DNA from: Aurantiochytrium sp. KH105
Taxonomy: Eukaryota > Sar > Bigyra > Thraustochytrida > Thraustochytriidae
NCBI GenBank assembly: GCA_003116975.1
Contig: BGKB01000038.1
Span: 372,001 to 436,000 of the forward strand
Reading direction: 5' to 3'
DNA length: 64,000 bases
Below are positions 40,301 through 48,802 of the stretch, piece after piece. The notes below the pieces were generated by a model. It ran no database searches and was not told the DNA's origin. It worked only from the letters and a program-made list of their open reading frames with translations. How positions within the stretch are numbered: the first letter of the stretch is position 1; each line of letters starts with the position of its first letter. Both the position numbers and the translations under genes were made by a program.

Positions 40301-40799
40301 GCTTGTGCGCGTCGATGATGTGTCAATCAAGCACGAGGCGGATCTCTTGGATGTGTTGCGCTCGTATGGGAGTGAGCGCGCGCGTCTGGCGCTGACCATT
40401 CGCCGAGGCGCGATTGGAAGCTTTGCCGATGAAGTCCTGCTGCAAACCGATAGCGAGTGTGAAGTTTCTCCCAAGGAAGAGGAAGAAGAGGAGAAGGAGA
40501 AAATCAAGAATAAGAGGAAGGTTGCAGACGCAAATGCAGATCCTGCTCCGGCGAATTTCAAGGGTGATGCGGCTCAAGACGGCGTGTCCACGAGTGGAGA
40601 GCAAGAAGACAAGGTTTCTAGCGCGTGTGGCACGGAAGCTGACTGCAAAGAGGACACAAGTACGGATCGCGACGATGGGAATATTGCGAAGGGCTCGCTC
40701 GACATCCCGGCGCTGGTTGCAGACGTTTTGCAGGATGAAGAATTCCAAGCAGCTCTTCAAGTGGCGCTCCAGCGTGCCCTAGCGCGCACAGCAGTTTGA
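37371..40799 (+). CDS. Secreted or ER-lumenal protein with five PDZ-like domains and acidic linker
   Basis: 1142 residues from the ATG at 37371. A signal peptide is visible: basic start, hydrophobic core LVQLVVLVYLATIGL, Ala-rich cleavage region near residue 35. Five PDZ-like units follow. PDZ1 is at ~49-130 (GAGLGMRLKA, the carboxylate-binding loop region). PDZ2 is at ~234-310 (SLGLKVGKAKDGSGLYVKAI). PDZ3 is at ~334-403. PDZ4 is at ~842-922 (PLGLRMGKTKKRDGFYVKEI). PDZ5 is at ~932-1015 (AGLRIGDVLVRVDDV). PDZ2 and PDZ4 are clearly related to each other, suggesting internal duplication. Between PDZ3 and PDZ4 lie about 420 residues of Asp/Glu-rich low complexity, which could bind calcium loosely or act as a spacer. 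No protease or other enzyme domain is present. PDZ arrays outside the cytosol are unusual. I see no transmembrane helix after the signal and no clear ER-retention tail. Confidence 0.85.
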   Translation: MALGARWWTLRRLVQLVVLVYLATIGLTARSARAAPTGRREDGRCTERVVFEEPMGAGLGMRLKALADNRVVVQHVKPRKPAAKLGVRTNDEIATIGGESVYGFRMDDVTKLLRRIRNDNNGHVEFEFFVECPPDEDHDKQNDQDDGINNRDIDDNAEDRDVDAHEDNLPDADTERDASDVKTTDSDAELERNDDQPTLAMPVVQEEGFRLSKAVNELADVFSSVQTNELQHIVTVEKCESDSLGLKVGKAKDGSGLYVKAIKMDAWSQTAIADGDGLVSVNGHLVPSAPSLQEALALNSRHVSVVLGRKAGKSPPRYGFVFAVDLPVLPKEIVYGKAVFALHEGALRVVDPNAFQLDDGLIEEGDILLYVNGQDESEDIYRAFQERVLSEDPDIRLILLRADDIFAFWRTIQLSSPSSCGSADDDNSTAKANAGETAVTPDNIPSDSEPKPEFEPHQEGQKDRQNVARDENEENNTFGTFAPMPPDETRSADDHHLSGTDVTLEGAPNQHSDEESESFVEYPSSVGDNDERVSDGEHLSNSHATASTLVDRHEGTEVDAVEADKPEEEQQHQPDEDTLEPDEDDMFSSGDDSVPAGEVSADDKDNEDGSAASENNAQDSSDLSSEDYLQTVENVTSVDESLNEDDMESISDEEEEDEEKNGGENDANNEVGDDGDGQEGEDIVVQAEEDNLESEGGGFAEKTEEDEDDDDNEQIVDMDGEEKDEKVEEEASASESDIESQTKSIDGTDDTDEEICQDPETFDDVDEEFDIADKKSGGGNEMEESEVENMGEIHDETSDDQEELEEEGEEEDDEGALYEAEVRAEEALRESLLKPISASTAAFEVRALNKCENNPLGLRMGKTKKRDGFYVKEIMNDAWLATGVHLGDFVSRVNGRRVGDAEALRDALQTAQNAVSIEFQREFASQAVADRSLYFQVIVEGAAMRVEDSVIWSAADYLRIEELEEDAFEAGLRIGDVLVRVDDVSIKHEADLLDVLRSYGSERARLALTIRRGAIGSFADEVLLQTDSECEVSPKEEEEEEKEKIKNKRKVADANADPAPANFKGDAAQDGVSTSGEQEDKVSSACGTEADCKEDTSTDRDDGNIAKGSLDIPALVADVLQDEEFQAALQVALQRALARTAV

Positions 40800-40936
40800 G
40801 AAATAAAGAAAAGGTTGATTATCGATTTGGGATCAGCCCAAGTTGGAGTGGGCTGGGCTAGCTACCGTACTACGTTGGGAGGAGTGAGTGGGTGAGTGAG
40901 CCTGAGCTTGGTCGAGGGTTCATTGCGCACGCCCCC
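40800..40936. other. Short convergent spacer
   Basis: 137 bases between convergent stops, with an AATAAAG word at 40801-40807 just after the PDZ-gene stop that could act in 3'-end formation. Confidence 0.35.
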
Positions 40937-41230
40937 TCATATCTTATTGAAGAGGTAGGCAAGAACGGCCGCCGAGAGGATCGCGACCGCACCGGAGGGC
41001 ATGATCTTCCCGCTCCTGATGGCGCGCACGGACATGATGACAGTGAGCGCGCCCGAGAGTGCCTTGCAGTTGACCTCGTGCGCCTCGTTCATCTCCGAGG
41101 CGGCGAGCATAAAGTAAGTTCCCGAGAGGCCACCCGCAAGCAGCGACATGAGGGAGCCCTTCTTTGCGAAGCCCATAGCCCCGCCCGCCACGAGCAGGCC
41201 TCCGTACGCGAAGAGCGGCGTGTCCGTCAT
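40937..41230 (-). CDS. TMEM14-family small membrane protein
   Basis: A 97-residue protein from the ATG at 41228-41230. It has the TMEM14/UPF0136 layout: GGLLVAGGAMGFAKKGS at the first helix and the following conserved G-x-x-K-K-G-S-x-x-S-L-x-A-G. Three further hydrophobic helices follow (LMSLLAGGLSGTYFML, ALSGALTVIMSVRAI, AVAILSAAVLAYLF). Length and four-helix topology match the family. In animals TMEM14C acts in mitochondrial porphyrin transport, while plant FAX-type members export fatty acids from plastids. Which of these applies here cannot be told from sequence. A weak TATA-like word lies about 400 bases upstream (minus strand, 41624-41633). Confidence 0.9.
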   Translation of the reverse strand: MTDTPLFAYGGLLVAGGAMGFAKKGSLMSLLAGGLSGTYFMLAASEMNEAHEVNCKALSGALTVIMSVRAIRSGKIMPSGAVAILSAAVLAYLFNKI

Positions 41231-41690
41231 GGCCTCTTGTGTGCTGATACTTGTACACCGTTTGTTTGCTCTTCGACTCTCCTCCTCAAGTTCTTCTTTT
41301 GCTGCCGTGTCGGGGCATGTCTGTGCCGGTCCGGTCTAAATCTGCGACGCCGAGCGCGATCTTGAGCTTCGCCTCACTCTTTGCGTTGCGCATCTCCTAG
41401 ATGTTCTCGCGTCCCTTGTTTGGGAAACCGCCGATAATTCGTTGCGCAGGTTCCAGAGACTCCTGTGCTGGTCTCTCCTTTGTTTTCCCCACAGCGAGGT
41501 ATTCTTGGCGCCCGCAGCGCCAGCGCGTGCCGCGGAGCCCGCGCCTGTAAGGGGCGAGCGCGGGGACTCCTCTGCCTCCTACGTGCGCAGTGGTCGTGAG
41601 GAAGCGGTGTTTCCTTTTCCTGGCCTTTTTATAACTATAAAAACAATCTAGCTGGCCAGCGCTTGGGCCCGCTGCAGCTGGCGGTCCCAC

Positions 41691-41720
41691 GCCTCGCCTC
41701 GCCTCGCCTCGCCTCGCCTC
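41691..41720 (+). repeat. (GCCTC)n pentanucleotide repeat
   Basis: About six tandem GCCTC units. Confidence 0.9.
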
Positions 41721-42502
41721 CGTCCCTCTTCGCGCCTTGCTGCTGCCCGCACGAGACGCGCGCGCGTGGACGTCTCGCCGCCGCCGGTGCTGCTCGAGAA
41801 AGCCCCGGGAGCTGCGACGGAGGCATGTCGCAGTGGCTGTGGCAGTGGCGTGCCGCCACCGCAGACAATTTTGCGGAATTCTTGCGGCACGTGCAGCGGC
41901 TGCAGCGGCGGCAGCGGCGGCTTCAAGTTGGGTTGGGCTGTGAAGCACTCACCCGCCGCCGCTCGCCGCAATTGCCGGCAGCAGTGGTGTGGCACGAGCT
42001 GCAGCAGCAGGTATCCGCGACTCATAATGAAGCTAGTTGGGACGGCGGCGCGTTTTTCAAGTCGTGTATAGTAATTAGTGTGACGTGAGGCGCTGCTCTT
42101 GAGCGTGCGCCCACAATCGGTCACCCCGCGGCGTGGCGTGCCGTGCCGTGCAGCGCCGTGCCATTTCATGGCAGCGCGCCACGCCAAAACCATGTTCATC
42201 TCCGGGCTGCCGCCCGCCCCGAACAGTTTGTTGCATGACAGTGTATAGAAAACGTGAACGAACGTGTGTGCAAGCCAGGGGCTGGGGCCGGAGGGGAGGA
42301 GGAGAGGGGGTGTGCGCGAGTGCCCCCTTCTTCCCCTTTTTTGGCGCGTTTTGGCAACCGTGGCAAGTGCTTTTCTACTTTCCATTCAAACATGCGTTCA
42401 CACTACCTTTTCGGGCCGCGCTCTCCCCACTGGCGGCCAGCCTGATGCGGCGTTTCATTCATTCTTTCAATCAATCATTCATTTCTCTGTTCTTTCCCTC
42501 TA

Positions 42503-42534
42503 TCCTACTAGTAGCCTAGGCCTAGGCCTAGTAC
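42503..42534. repeat. CCTAGG-centred palindrome
   Basis: Near-perfect palindrome built from three overlapping CCTAGG/GGCCTA units flanked by TACTAGTA-like arms. It could fold as a hairpin or be a binding site; nothing else is known of it. Confidence 0.6.
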
Positions 42535-42774
42535 TACTTTCTTTCATCTTCACTCACTTTCATTCCTTCCTTTCCTTCCTTTCTCCTTCTCTCCTCCTCC
42601 CTCTCTCCCTCTTTCTTTCTTTTCTTCTATTTTTCTTTCTGCGTCAGCCTGTCGAGTAGCAGTACGCTAGGGGCCTCCTAGAGGCCGGCGGGTGTGTGCA
42701 GCGCAGCGGGAGAGAGGGTGTTTCGATGTTTTTGGCTTGTTCTGCCAGCCAGAGCACACCGGCAGCCAGACTGA

Positions 42775-42804
42775 CAGACTGACAGACAGACAGACAGACA
42801 GACA
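42775..42804 (+). repeat. (GACA)n tetranucleotide repeat
   Basis: About seven GACA units, followed at 42845-42866 by (GCAC)n. Confidence 0.85.
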
Positions 42805-43248
42805 CGCAACACAACAAACACGCAGCACGCGCGACGCAGCAGCTCGCACGCACGCACGCACGCACGGGGCAGGCACGCGGGCGCGGCGGCCGGCGCGGCG
42901 AGGCAGGGCAGGCGCGGCGAGGCGCTCTCGCGCGGCGGCGCGGGGCTCCGGGCGGCCGGGCGGCGGGAGGCGAGCGAGCGCGCGAGCAGGCGCAGGGAGG
43001 GAGGAGCTTGGGCGGCGGGGCCGGGCTCTCGAGATAAGTATCGCGGGATAACGCGGACGGGCCGCGCCCGCCCGTCGGCGCACGCGCTCGCTCACTCGCT
43101 CGCGCGTACACACACGTGCAGACGTCGAATCGCGCGCGCGTGAGGCCAGGGCGCCGGCGCGGACGGACGAGGGGAAGGGGCGGACGCGCGCGGGGGCGTG
43201 GCTGCGTACGCGTAGAAGAGAGGAAGGAAGGAGAAGCAGCGCGGCAAG

Positions 43249-44313
43249 ATGGGCAACAAGTTGACGAGCGAGGAGTCCAAGTCCAAGCGGCTGAGCTTGA
43301 GCTTGAACAAGTCCAAGGCGCAGGCCCAAAAGCAGATCAAGCTGCTCCTGCTGGGCTCGGGCGAGTCTGGCAAGTCCACCATCTTCAAGCAGATGAGGCT
43401 CATTTACGGCGCAGGCTACCCTGAAGAGGAGTGCATCAAGCTGCGCCCCTTCTTGATCGGAAACGTGATCGAAGGTGCGCAGGACATTATCAATGCCGGC
43501 GAAGCCCTCGGCATCGACATCACGGACGATCGGGCCCAAGAGGCGGCCAGCCTCGTTCTTGGGCTCGATGATAAGCGCGCCTTCTCTGACGAAGTGGTCG
43601 AAGCCATCCTCTTGCTCTGGGAAAACCCTGAGTTTAAAAACATCTGGGAACACCGGAGCCATTTCCAGCTCCAGGACACTTGGCACGAGTACGTGGAGGA
43701 GCTTCGCAACTACCCGAAGTGGGGCGGCCCGGACTGGATTCCCTCCAAGGACGATATCCTCAAGTCGCGAGTGCGAACAACCGGTGTTGTGGACGAAGAA
43801 TTTGTCGTCAAGGACATCAAGCTGCGCATGCTCGATGTCGGCGGCCAGCGTAACGAGCGCCGCAAGTGGATCCACTGCTTCGAAGGCGTCACCTCGGTCA
43901 TCTTTGTGACGAGTCTCTCCGAGTACGATCAGGTCCTCTTTGAGGACGCCTCGAAGAACCGTCTCGAAGAATCGCTCGAGCTCTTCAACGAGATAATCAA
44001 CTCGGAATGGTTCGTTACATCCGCCATGATTCTCTTCCTCAACAAGAGTGACCTTTTCACGGAGAAGTTCATCGTTCGCGGTATTCCACTAAACGAGTCT
44101 GGGCTATTCCCCGATGCCCCGGTCGAGAGGGACTTTGATGCCGCCATCGAGTGGTTTTCTGAACGCTTCAAGGGCGAGTGCTTGGATCCCCAGAGGGAGA
44201 TCTACGCGCACGTCACTTGCGCTACGGACACTCAAAAGGTGGACACCGTCATGCGTACGTCGAGCCAACATGTGCTCCGCATGAACCTTCGTGGCTCGGG
44301 CGTGCTCATGTAG
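43249..44313 (+). CDS. Heterotrimeric G-protein alpha subunit 1 of 3
   Basis: A 354-residue protein, the normal G-alpha length. It starts MGNK, with Gly2 available for N-myristoylation and no early Cys for palmitoylation. The GTPase motifs are all canonical: P-loop GSGESGKST (residues 36-44), switch I arginine R174 in RVRTTG, switch II DVGGQRNERRKW with catalytic Gln200, NKSD for guanine, and TCATDT. The helical domain lies between the P-loop and switch I. The C-terminus LRGSGVLM lacks the pertussis-toxin Cys of Gi/o. It should cycle normally between GDP and GTP and couple a receptor to effectors at the plasma membrane. It is the first of three same-strand G-alpha genes; the twenty bases around its ATG are identical to those of G-alpha 2. 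Confidence 0.98.
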   Translation: MGNKLTSEESKSKRLSLSLNKSKAQAQKQIKLLLLGSGESGKSTIFKQMRLIYGAGYPEEECIKLRPFLIGNVIEGAQDIINAGEALGIDITDDRAQEAASLVLGLDDKRAFSDEVVEAILLLWENPEFKNIWEHRSHFQLQDTWHEYVEELRNYPKWGGPDWIPSKDDILKSRVRTTGVVDEEFVVKDIKLRMLDVGGQRNERRKWIHCFEGVTSVIFVTSLSEYDQVLFEDASKNRLEESLELFNEIINSEWFVTSAMILFLNKSDLFTEKFIVRGIPLNESGLFPDAPVERDFDAAIEWFSERFKGECLDPQREIYAHVTCATDTQKVDTVMRTSSQHVLRMNLRGSGVLM

Positions 44314-44716
44314 ACGCGCTACCGTGACGGCCTCCCCTCGCGGCCACCCCGGTTCAATTCATGTAGAGCGCAGGCCAGCTGTTCTTCCCCAAAGCCCCGC
44401 GTTTCACTTTTCCGGCGTGGCGAGCGAGGAGACTCGTCTCTGTTTGGCAGCTCGAGCGCTCTTCTGACCACGCACAAGAGCATTCGCGACCATACCAAGA
44501 TAGTGAGGCCTTTCTGGCTTGCGACGCATTGCATTCATGCTGTGGGTCTATCCACGAGCAAGTGCAATGCACCTTTTCCCGAGAAAGGCCACGCCAAACG
44601 AGGAAAGGCCTCATCCTTTTTTGCTCCAATCTGAGACGATGCGCCATTTTCAGTGTCTATCTCCACTCGTGCTGGTTCCTTCTCGTGCAAACACGCGCGA
44701 AAATGAGAAAACAGCC

Positions 44717-44742
44717 ATCATCATCATCATCATCATCATCAT
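44717..44742 (+). repeat. (ATC)n trinucleotide repeat
   Basis: About nine ATC units downstream of G-alpha 1. Confidence 0.9.
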
Positions 44743-45778
44743 TTGTGTTACTTACATGCAAACCTTTGTGTTCCGACTTGTCCGGGTTGCCCTTTGCGTT
44801 TCCTCACTTCCTTGCTCTCGCTCTCGTGTACATACATGAAAGCTCTCTTGATCCATTGCGTGTCTACTCTGTTGCTGCCAGCGGTCTCTGACTGCTGTCG
44901 CGCCGCGAGCATGCTGACTGGCTGGTGAATACGTCTTTGCTCCTCCTCCTTATTTATTCTCCCCCATGTTCGGGTCACCACCACGCCCACTGCAGTAGTC
45001 TATGGGCACGCACACCAGGCTAGGCCGCTCCAAATGCTCGATTTTTGGATCGAGCCGCAATTGCGGTCGCCGTGCCGCTGCCCGTTGCGGGGCTAATTTT
45101 CCGATCCGCGTTTCCGACCAGCCGGAGACGCACGAGAAGTAATGCAAGTAAGTATGACAAAACCTAGCAAAAGCAAGCTCGGCAGCGCAGCGACCACAGC
45201 TCGAGGTTCATCGACCTGGCTGAAGCGGGCAGCGGTTGTAGAAATGGAGAGCAAGTCTAAGAAAGTCTTTTTGGGCCATGCCACTGACATCCGCCAAACA
45301 AACCACGCCTTGTCTCGTCTTGTCTCGCCTTGCTCCGCTCCGCTCGGCAACGGCGTGCAGCACCTGGCTGCTCCGCTCTGCTCCGCGCTACTTTTGCGCT
45401 GCCTGCACCAAGGCGCTGTCGGTGCACCTGGCCGGGGCCGCGCCGACGGTGCAGACCTCGTCTTCCAAGGGCGGGGTCTTCCGCGGCCACCGGCAGCTGG
45501 ATTGCGTCCAAGAGCGAGATCATAGACGAGGTGCGTACCGTTTCGTCATCGTCGTCCTCAAGTTGCTATGCGTGGTCGGTCGTCCACGCTGCGGTGGCAC
45601 GAGGCGGCGAGGCGCGAGCGCCCTAAAAAAAAGCCAAAAGCTAAGACCAAGCTAGCCTGGTCACTTCACTTCGCCCCCCGCTCTGCACCGGCCGTGCAGC
45701 TGACCTGGCCTGGCCCGCCTGGCCTCGCCGGGCCGCAACGCGCCGCGACGCCGCGCCCGAAACGAGCGCTCGTCGCCT

Positions 45779-45807
45779 CGCGTGGCGTGGCGTGGCGTGG
45801 CGTGGCG
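45779..45807 (+). repeat. (GTGGC)n pentanucleotide repeat
   Basis: About five to six units in the G-alpha spacer. Confidence 0.85.
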
Positions 45808-46466
45808 AGCGCGGGCTGGGGCTGGGGCGGCGAGTCCAGTCTGCGGCTTCCTGGCTTCCCGGCCACACCAGCCAAGTCAAGCCACGTCGAGTCGACTCGA
45901 GTCAAGCCGCACGGCTCAGCGCGGCTCGCGCCTCCTGGGGGCTCGCTGCCGGCGAAGCGAGTGGTCGCGGCGCGAGCGCGAGCGCGAGCGCGTGCCGCCG
46001 CGCCGCGACGCGACGCGACGCGTCGAGGCGAGGCGACGCGAGAAAGAGGCGAGGCGCGCGAGCGAGGCCGGGTCGAAAGAAGTGCCCAGCTGTGGAGACG
46101 GCGCGAAGCCGTAGCCGCGGCCTAGGACGGCCTACGCTTCTCGCCGGAAGAGAGAGACAGCGCCGGCACGCGCGGCACGCGCCGCGCCTCCTCGCGCGCC
46201 TCCTCGCGCGCCTCCTCGCGCCCTCCTCGCGCCCTCCTCGCCCTCTCTCCCTCCCCGCGAGACCGACGTGCCCGCGCCGCGTTTCTCGCCGCGTTCACCC
46301 ACCCAACGCGGGCGGCGTCTGCGGCTCGAGTGGAGGGGCGCGGTGTCCTGGTCCGGGGTGCGTGTGCGGGAGCTTGCAGCTGCAGCAGCAAAAGGCGTGC
46401 GAGGCCGCCAGCCCTCTCCCTCCACCAAGGCGCCACAACACTCGAGCCGCCACAGAAAACATAACA

Positions 46467-46529
46467 TCCCTCCCTCCCTCCCTCCCTCCCTCCCTCCCTC
46501 CCTCCCTCCCTCCATCCATCCATCCATCC
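46467..46529 (+). repeat. Compound (TCCC)n-(ATCC)n microsatellite
   Basis: About eleven TCCC units grade directly into about four ATCC units. Confidence 0.95.
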
Positions 46530-46631
46530 CAGCCAGAGCTGCTGCACGCGCTGCACGGGGCAGAGGTGCCGCGTGTGCAGCGCGCTCGCGCCACGACGCG
46601 CGTCAGGGCGGCCGCGCCGAAGCTAGCAACT

Positions 46632-46679
<48 letters not shown>
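46632..46679 (+). repeat. (CAAG)n tetranucleotide repeat
   Basis: About twelve uninterrupted units, the longest simple array in the window, 480 bases before G-alpha 2. Confidence 0.95.
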
Positions 46680-47155
46680 AGCGACTTGAAGCTAGCGAGC
46701 AAGCTAGCTATACCTCGCTTGCAGACGAAAGCTAACGCAAGCTAGCCGCGGCCACGCTTGCTAGCTCGCGGCGGCCACGAGTGTGTGCGGTACGGTGCGG
46801 CGAAAAGCCTGGAGTTGGCGAGGCTGGCCGGCTGCGTTTGGCTGGTCGCTTGCTTGCTTGCTTGGTGAATCGGCGTTGCTTCTCTGTCAAGTCAAGTCGC
46901 CTGCCGCTGTTGGGTGGGTGTCCACTGCCAGGGCCAGGAAGCTAGGCGCGAGAGAGGAAGTAGCGGCCAGCCAGGGCTGGGGAAGCCGCGCCGCGGTGAC
47001 CAGGGGAGAGAGAAAGAAAAGAAAGCCTTGACCCTGCGCAAACCCGGAACGCAGAGCGGCAGCTAGCGGGCAGACAGGCGGGAAGGCAGCCGAGCGCGCG
47101 TGCGAACAAGCAGCGAGAGCGGCGGAGACGGAGCCACGGGGCCCAGGGCGGCAAG

Positions 47156-48223
47156 ATGGGCAACAAGGTCTCGGCCGAAGAGGCCAAGTCGAAGCGGCTG
47201 AGCCTGCGGCTGCGAAGGTCGCGCAAACATGCCGAACAAGAGATTAAGCTGCTTCTACTGGGCGCCGGCGAGTCGGGCAAGTCGACGATTTTCAAGCAAA
47301 TGCGACTCCTGTACGGCGAGGGCTATTCCGACTCGGACCGCGCAAGGCTTCGACCCTTCCTCATAGGGAACGTGATCGACGGCGCCCTGGTGGCGCTGAG
47401 CGCCGGCGATGCGCTTGGCATCGAGCTCACAGACGATAGTGCAAAAGAGGCCGCAAAGGTCATCCGAGGGCTCGACAACACGCGCTCGCTCACCGAGGAC
47501 GTGGCCAGCGCCATCACCACGCTCTGGGACGACGAGGATTTCAAGAGAATTTACAAAGAACGCAGCACCTTTCAAATCCAAGACACTTGGAGCGAGCTCG
47601 TCGAGAAGCTCCGCGACTTTCCCGAATGGGGCGGGGCGGAGTGGGTTCCATCCATGGAGGACGTCATCCTCGCACGCGTGCGTACCACCGGCGTGGTGGA
47701 CGAGGAGTTTATTGTCAAGGACGTCAAGGTGCGCATGCTCGATGTTGGCGGACAGCGTAATGAGCGCCGCAAATGGATTCATTGCTTCGAGAATGTGACT
47801 TCCGTCATTTTCGTGGCCAGTCTCTCCGAGTATGATCAGGTGCTTTTCGAGGATGCCACGCAAAACCGACTCAAGGAGTCCCTGAGTCTCTTCAAGGAGA
47901 CGATCAACTCTCGATGGTTCAAGTCTTCCGCAATTATCCTTTTTCTCAATAAGGTCGATCTCTTGGAAGAAAAGCTCGTTAAGCGCGGCATCCCCCTCAA
48001 CGAGTCGGGGCTCTTTCCCGGAGCGCCTTCCGGCAAAGACCTCGATATGGCCATCGAGTGGTACACGGACGAGTTCGAAGCCCAGCGTTCCAATCCGCGC
48101 AAACAGCAAATTTTCACGCATGTCACGTGCGCAACGGACACGGAACAGGTCGACACGGTCATGCGTCTAACCAGTGAGCATGTGCTTCGCGTAAACCTTA
48201 ACGCTGCGAACATGCTCAGATAA
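47156..48223 (+). CDS. Heterotrimeric G-protein alpha subunit 2 of 3
   Basis: 355 residues, closely similar to G-alpha 1 throughout, including the MGNK(L/V) start and the SKSKRLSLxL-type N-terminal helix. Motifs are canonical: P-loop GAGESGKST with Gly38, switch I RVRTTG, switch II DVGGQRNERRKW with Gln200, NKVD, TCATDT. Myristoylation at Gly2 is likely. The C-terminus LNAANMLR differs from G-alpha 1, and since the last residues set receptor specificity, the two probably couple to different receptors. The N-terminal helix is more basic (RLRRSRKH). It is a tandem duplicate of G-alpha 1 that has diverged mostly in the helical domain and tail. Confidence 0.98.
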   Translation: MGNKVSAEEAKSKRLSLRLRRSRKHAEQEIKLLLLGAGESGKSTIFKQMRLLYGEGYSDSDRARLRPFLIGNVIDGALVALSAGDALGIELTDDSAKEAAKVIRGLDNTRSLTEDVASAITTLWDDEDFKRIYKERSTFQIQDTWSELVEKLRDFPEWGGAEWVPSMEDVILARVRTTGVVDEEFIVKDVKVRMLDVGGQRNERRKWIHCFENVTSVIFVASLSEYDQVLFEDATQNRLKESLSLFKETINSRWFKSSAIILFLNKVDLLEEKLVKRGIPLNESGLFPGAPSGKDLDMAIEWYTDEFEAQRSNPRKQQIFTHVTCATDTEQVDTVMRLTSEHVLRVNLNAANMLR

Positions 48224-48802
48224 GGCAAATGACCGATCGATTCATCGATCCACGGATTCATTGACCTCGCTGATGAATTCTCTTCTTTTGTTTTGTGATT
48301 CAATCGCAATCGACCAATCACCCACTGATCCACCAATCCACAATTCCCTGGTATACAGTTTTACATTTCCCCGTTTTTGATTCGTCTCTGGACCTGCGCT
48401 TTTCAAGATTTCTTTTGGGGGATTTTATCCATCAGCGCTCATTCGTTCAAGAGATTTCATCAGATATATTTTTCTCAATCAGGTTCTGCTCTGTGTTTTC
48501 TACCTAAACTCTTCTTTCATTCGTTTGTTGGTGTAATCCTTGCAACAAGGACAGAAACAAACACCCCAAAACAGAAGGAAAAAATCACACGAATCTGGTC
48601 AAAATAATACGCGCGGAAAAGAAAAGGTTCTTCATAGTTTCCAATTTTGGGTGGGGTGTGTGCGCTTCGCACCTGCGGTTCCCATGGGCTCGAACCCCAG
48701 AAAAACAAACAAAGCTTGAAACGGGGGACGAGAGATACGCCAGACGTGTTGAGTGCACGAGCGCGCGTGCGTGCGAGCGAGCGAGCGAGCGAGCTGGCGA
48801 CA
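48224..48802. promoter_or_regulatory. Spacer and presumed promoter of G-alpha 3
   Basis: 579 bases, clearly more AT-rich than the other gaps (48240-48610). A (GAGC)n run at 48773-48793 lies directly before the ATG. An in-frame ATG at 48647 would add 52 residues with no G-alpha similarity, so I do not use it. Confidence 0.5.

Larger units (their letters stand above)
41231..43248. promoter_or_regulatory. 2-kb divergent spacer before the G-alpha array
   Basis: This carries the promoters of the TMEM14 gene and G-alpha 1. It holds (GCCTC)n at 41691-41720, a CCTAGG-based palindrome at 42503-42534, a long pyrimidine-rich tract at 42535-42640, and (GACA)n and (GCAC)n repeats at 42775-42866. The last 350 bases before G-alpha 1 are very GC-rich. 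No gene is supported; the minus-strand frame that spans 42.7-43.9 kb is antisense to G-alpha 1. Confidence 0.5.
44314..47155. other. 2.8-kb repeat-laden spacer between G-alpha 1 and G-alpha 2
   Basis: No gene is supported. It holds (ATC)n at 44717-44742, (GTGGC)n at 45779-45807, GCGAGC-type words near 45970-46060, (CCTCGCGCG)-type repeats near 46185-46245, (TCCC)n and (ATCC)n at 46467-46529, and (CAAG)n at 46632-46679, plus CTAGC-rich DNA up to 46770. The open frames on both strands translate to Arg/Ala/Ser-rich or repeat-encoded peptides. The last few hundred bases should contain the G-alpha 2 promoter and leader. Confidence 0.55.

Noticed and set aside
42667-43875. 402-codon minus frame over G-alpha 1
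   Set aside because: Antisense to a highly conserved gene; no recognisable product.
46467-46679. Regular repeats considered as a CRISPR or satellite array
   Set aside because: Units are 4 bases with no spacers; these are microsatellites, and the genome is eukaryotic.
45792-46745. 317-codon plus frame in the G-alpha spacer
   Set aside because: Mostly encoded by TCCC, CAAG and GCGAGC repeats.
47255-48121. 288-codon minus frame over G-alpha 2
   Set aside because: Antisense to a conserved gene; same strand-bias effect as in G-alpha 1.
48654-48702. tRNA-like B-box (GGTTCGAGCCC on minus strand) before G-alpha 3
   Set aside because: The T-arm stem does not pair over five bases and no acceptor, D-arm or anticodon stem can be built around it.
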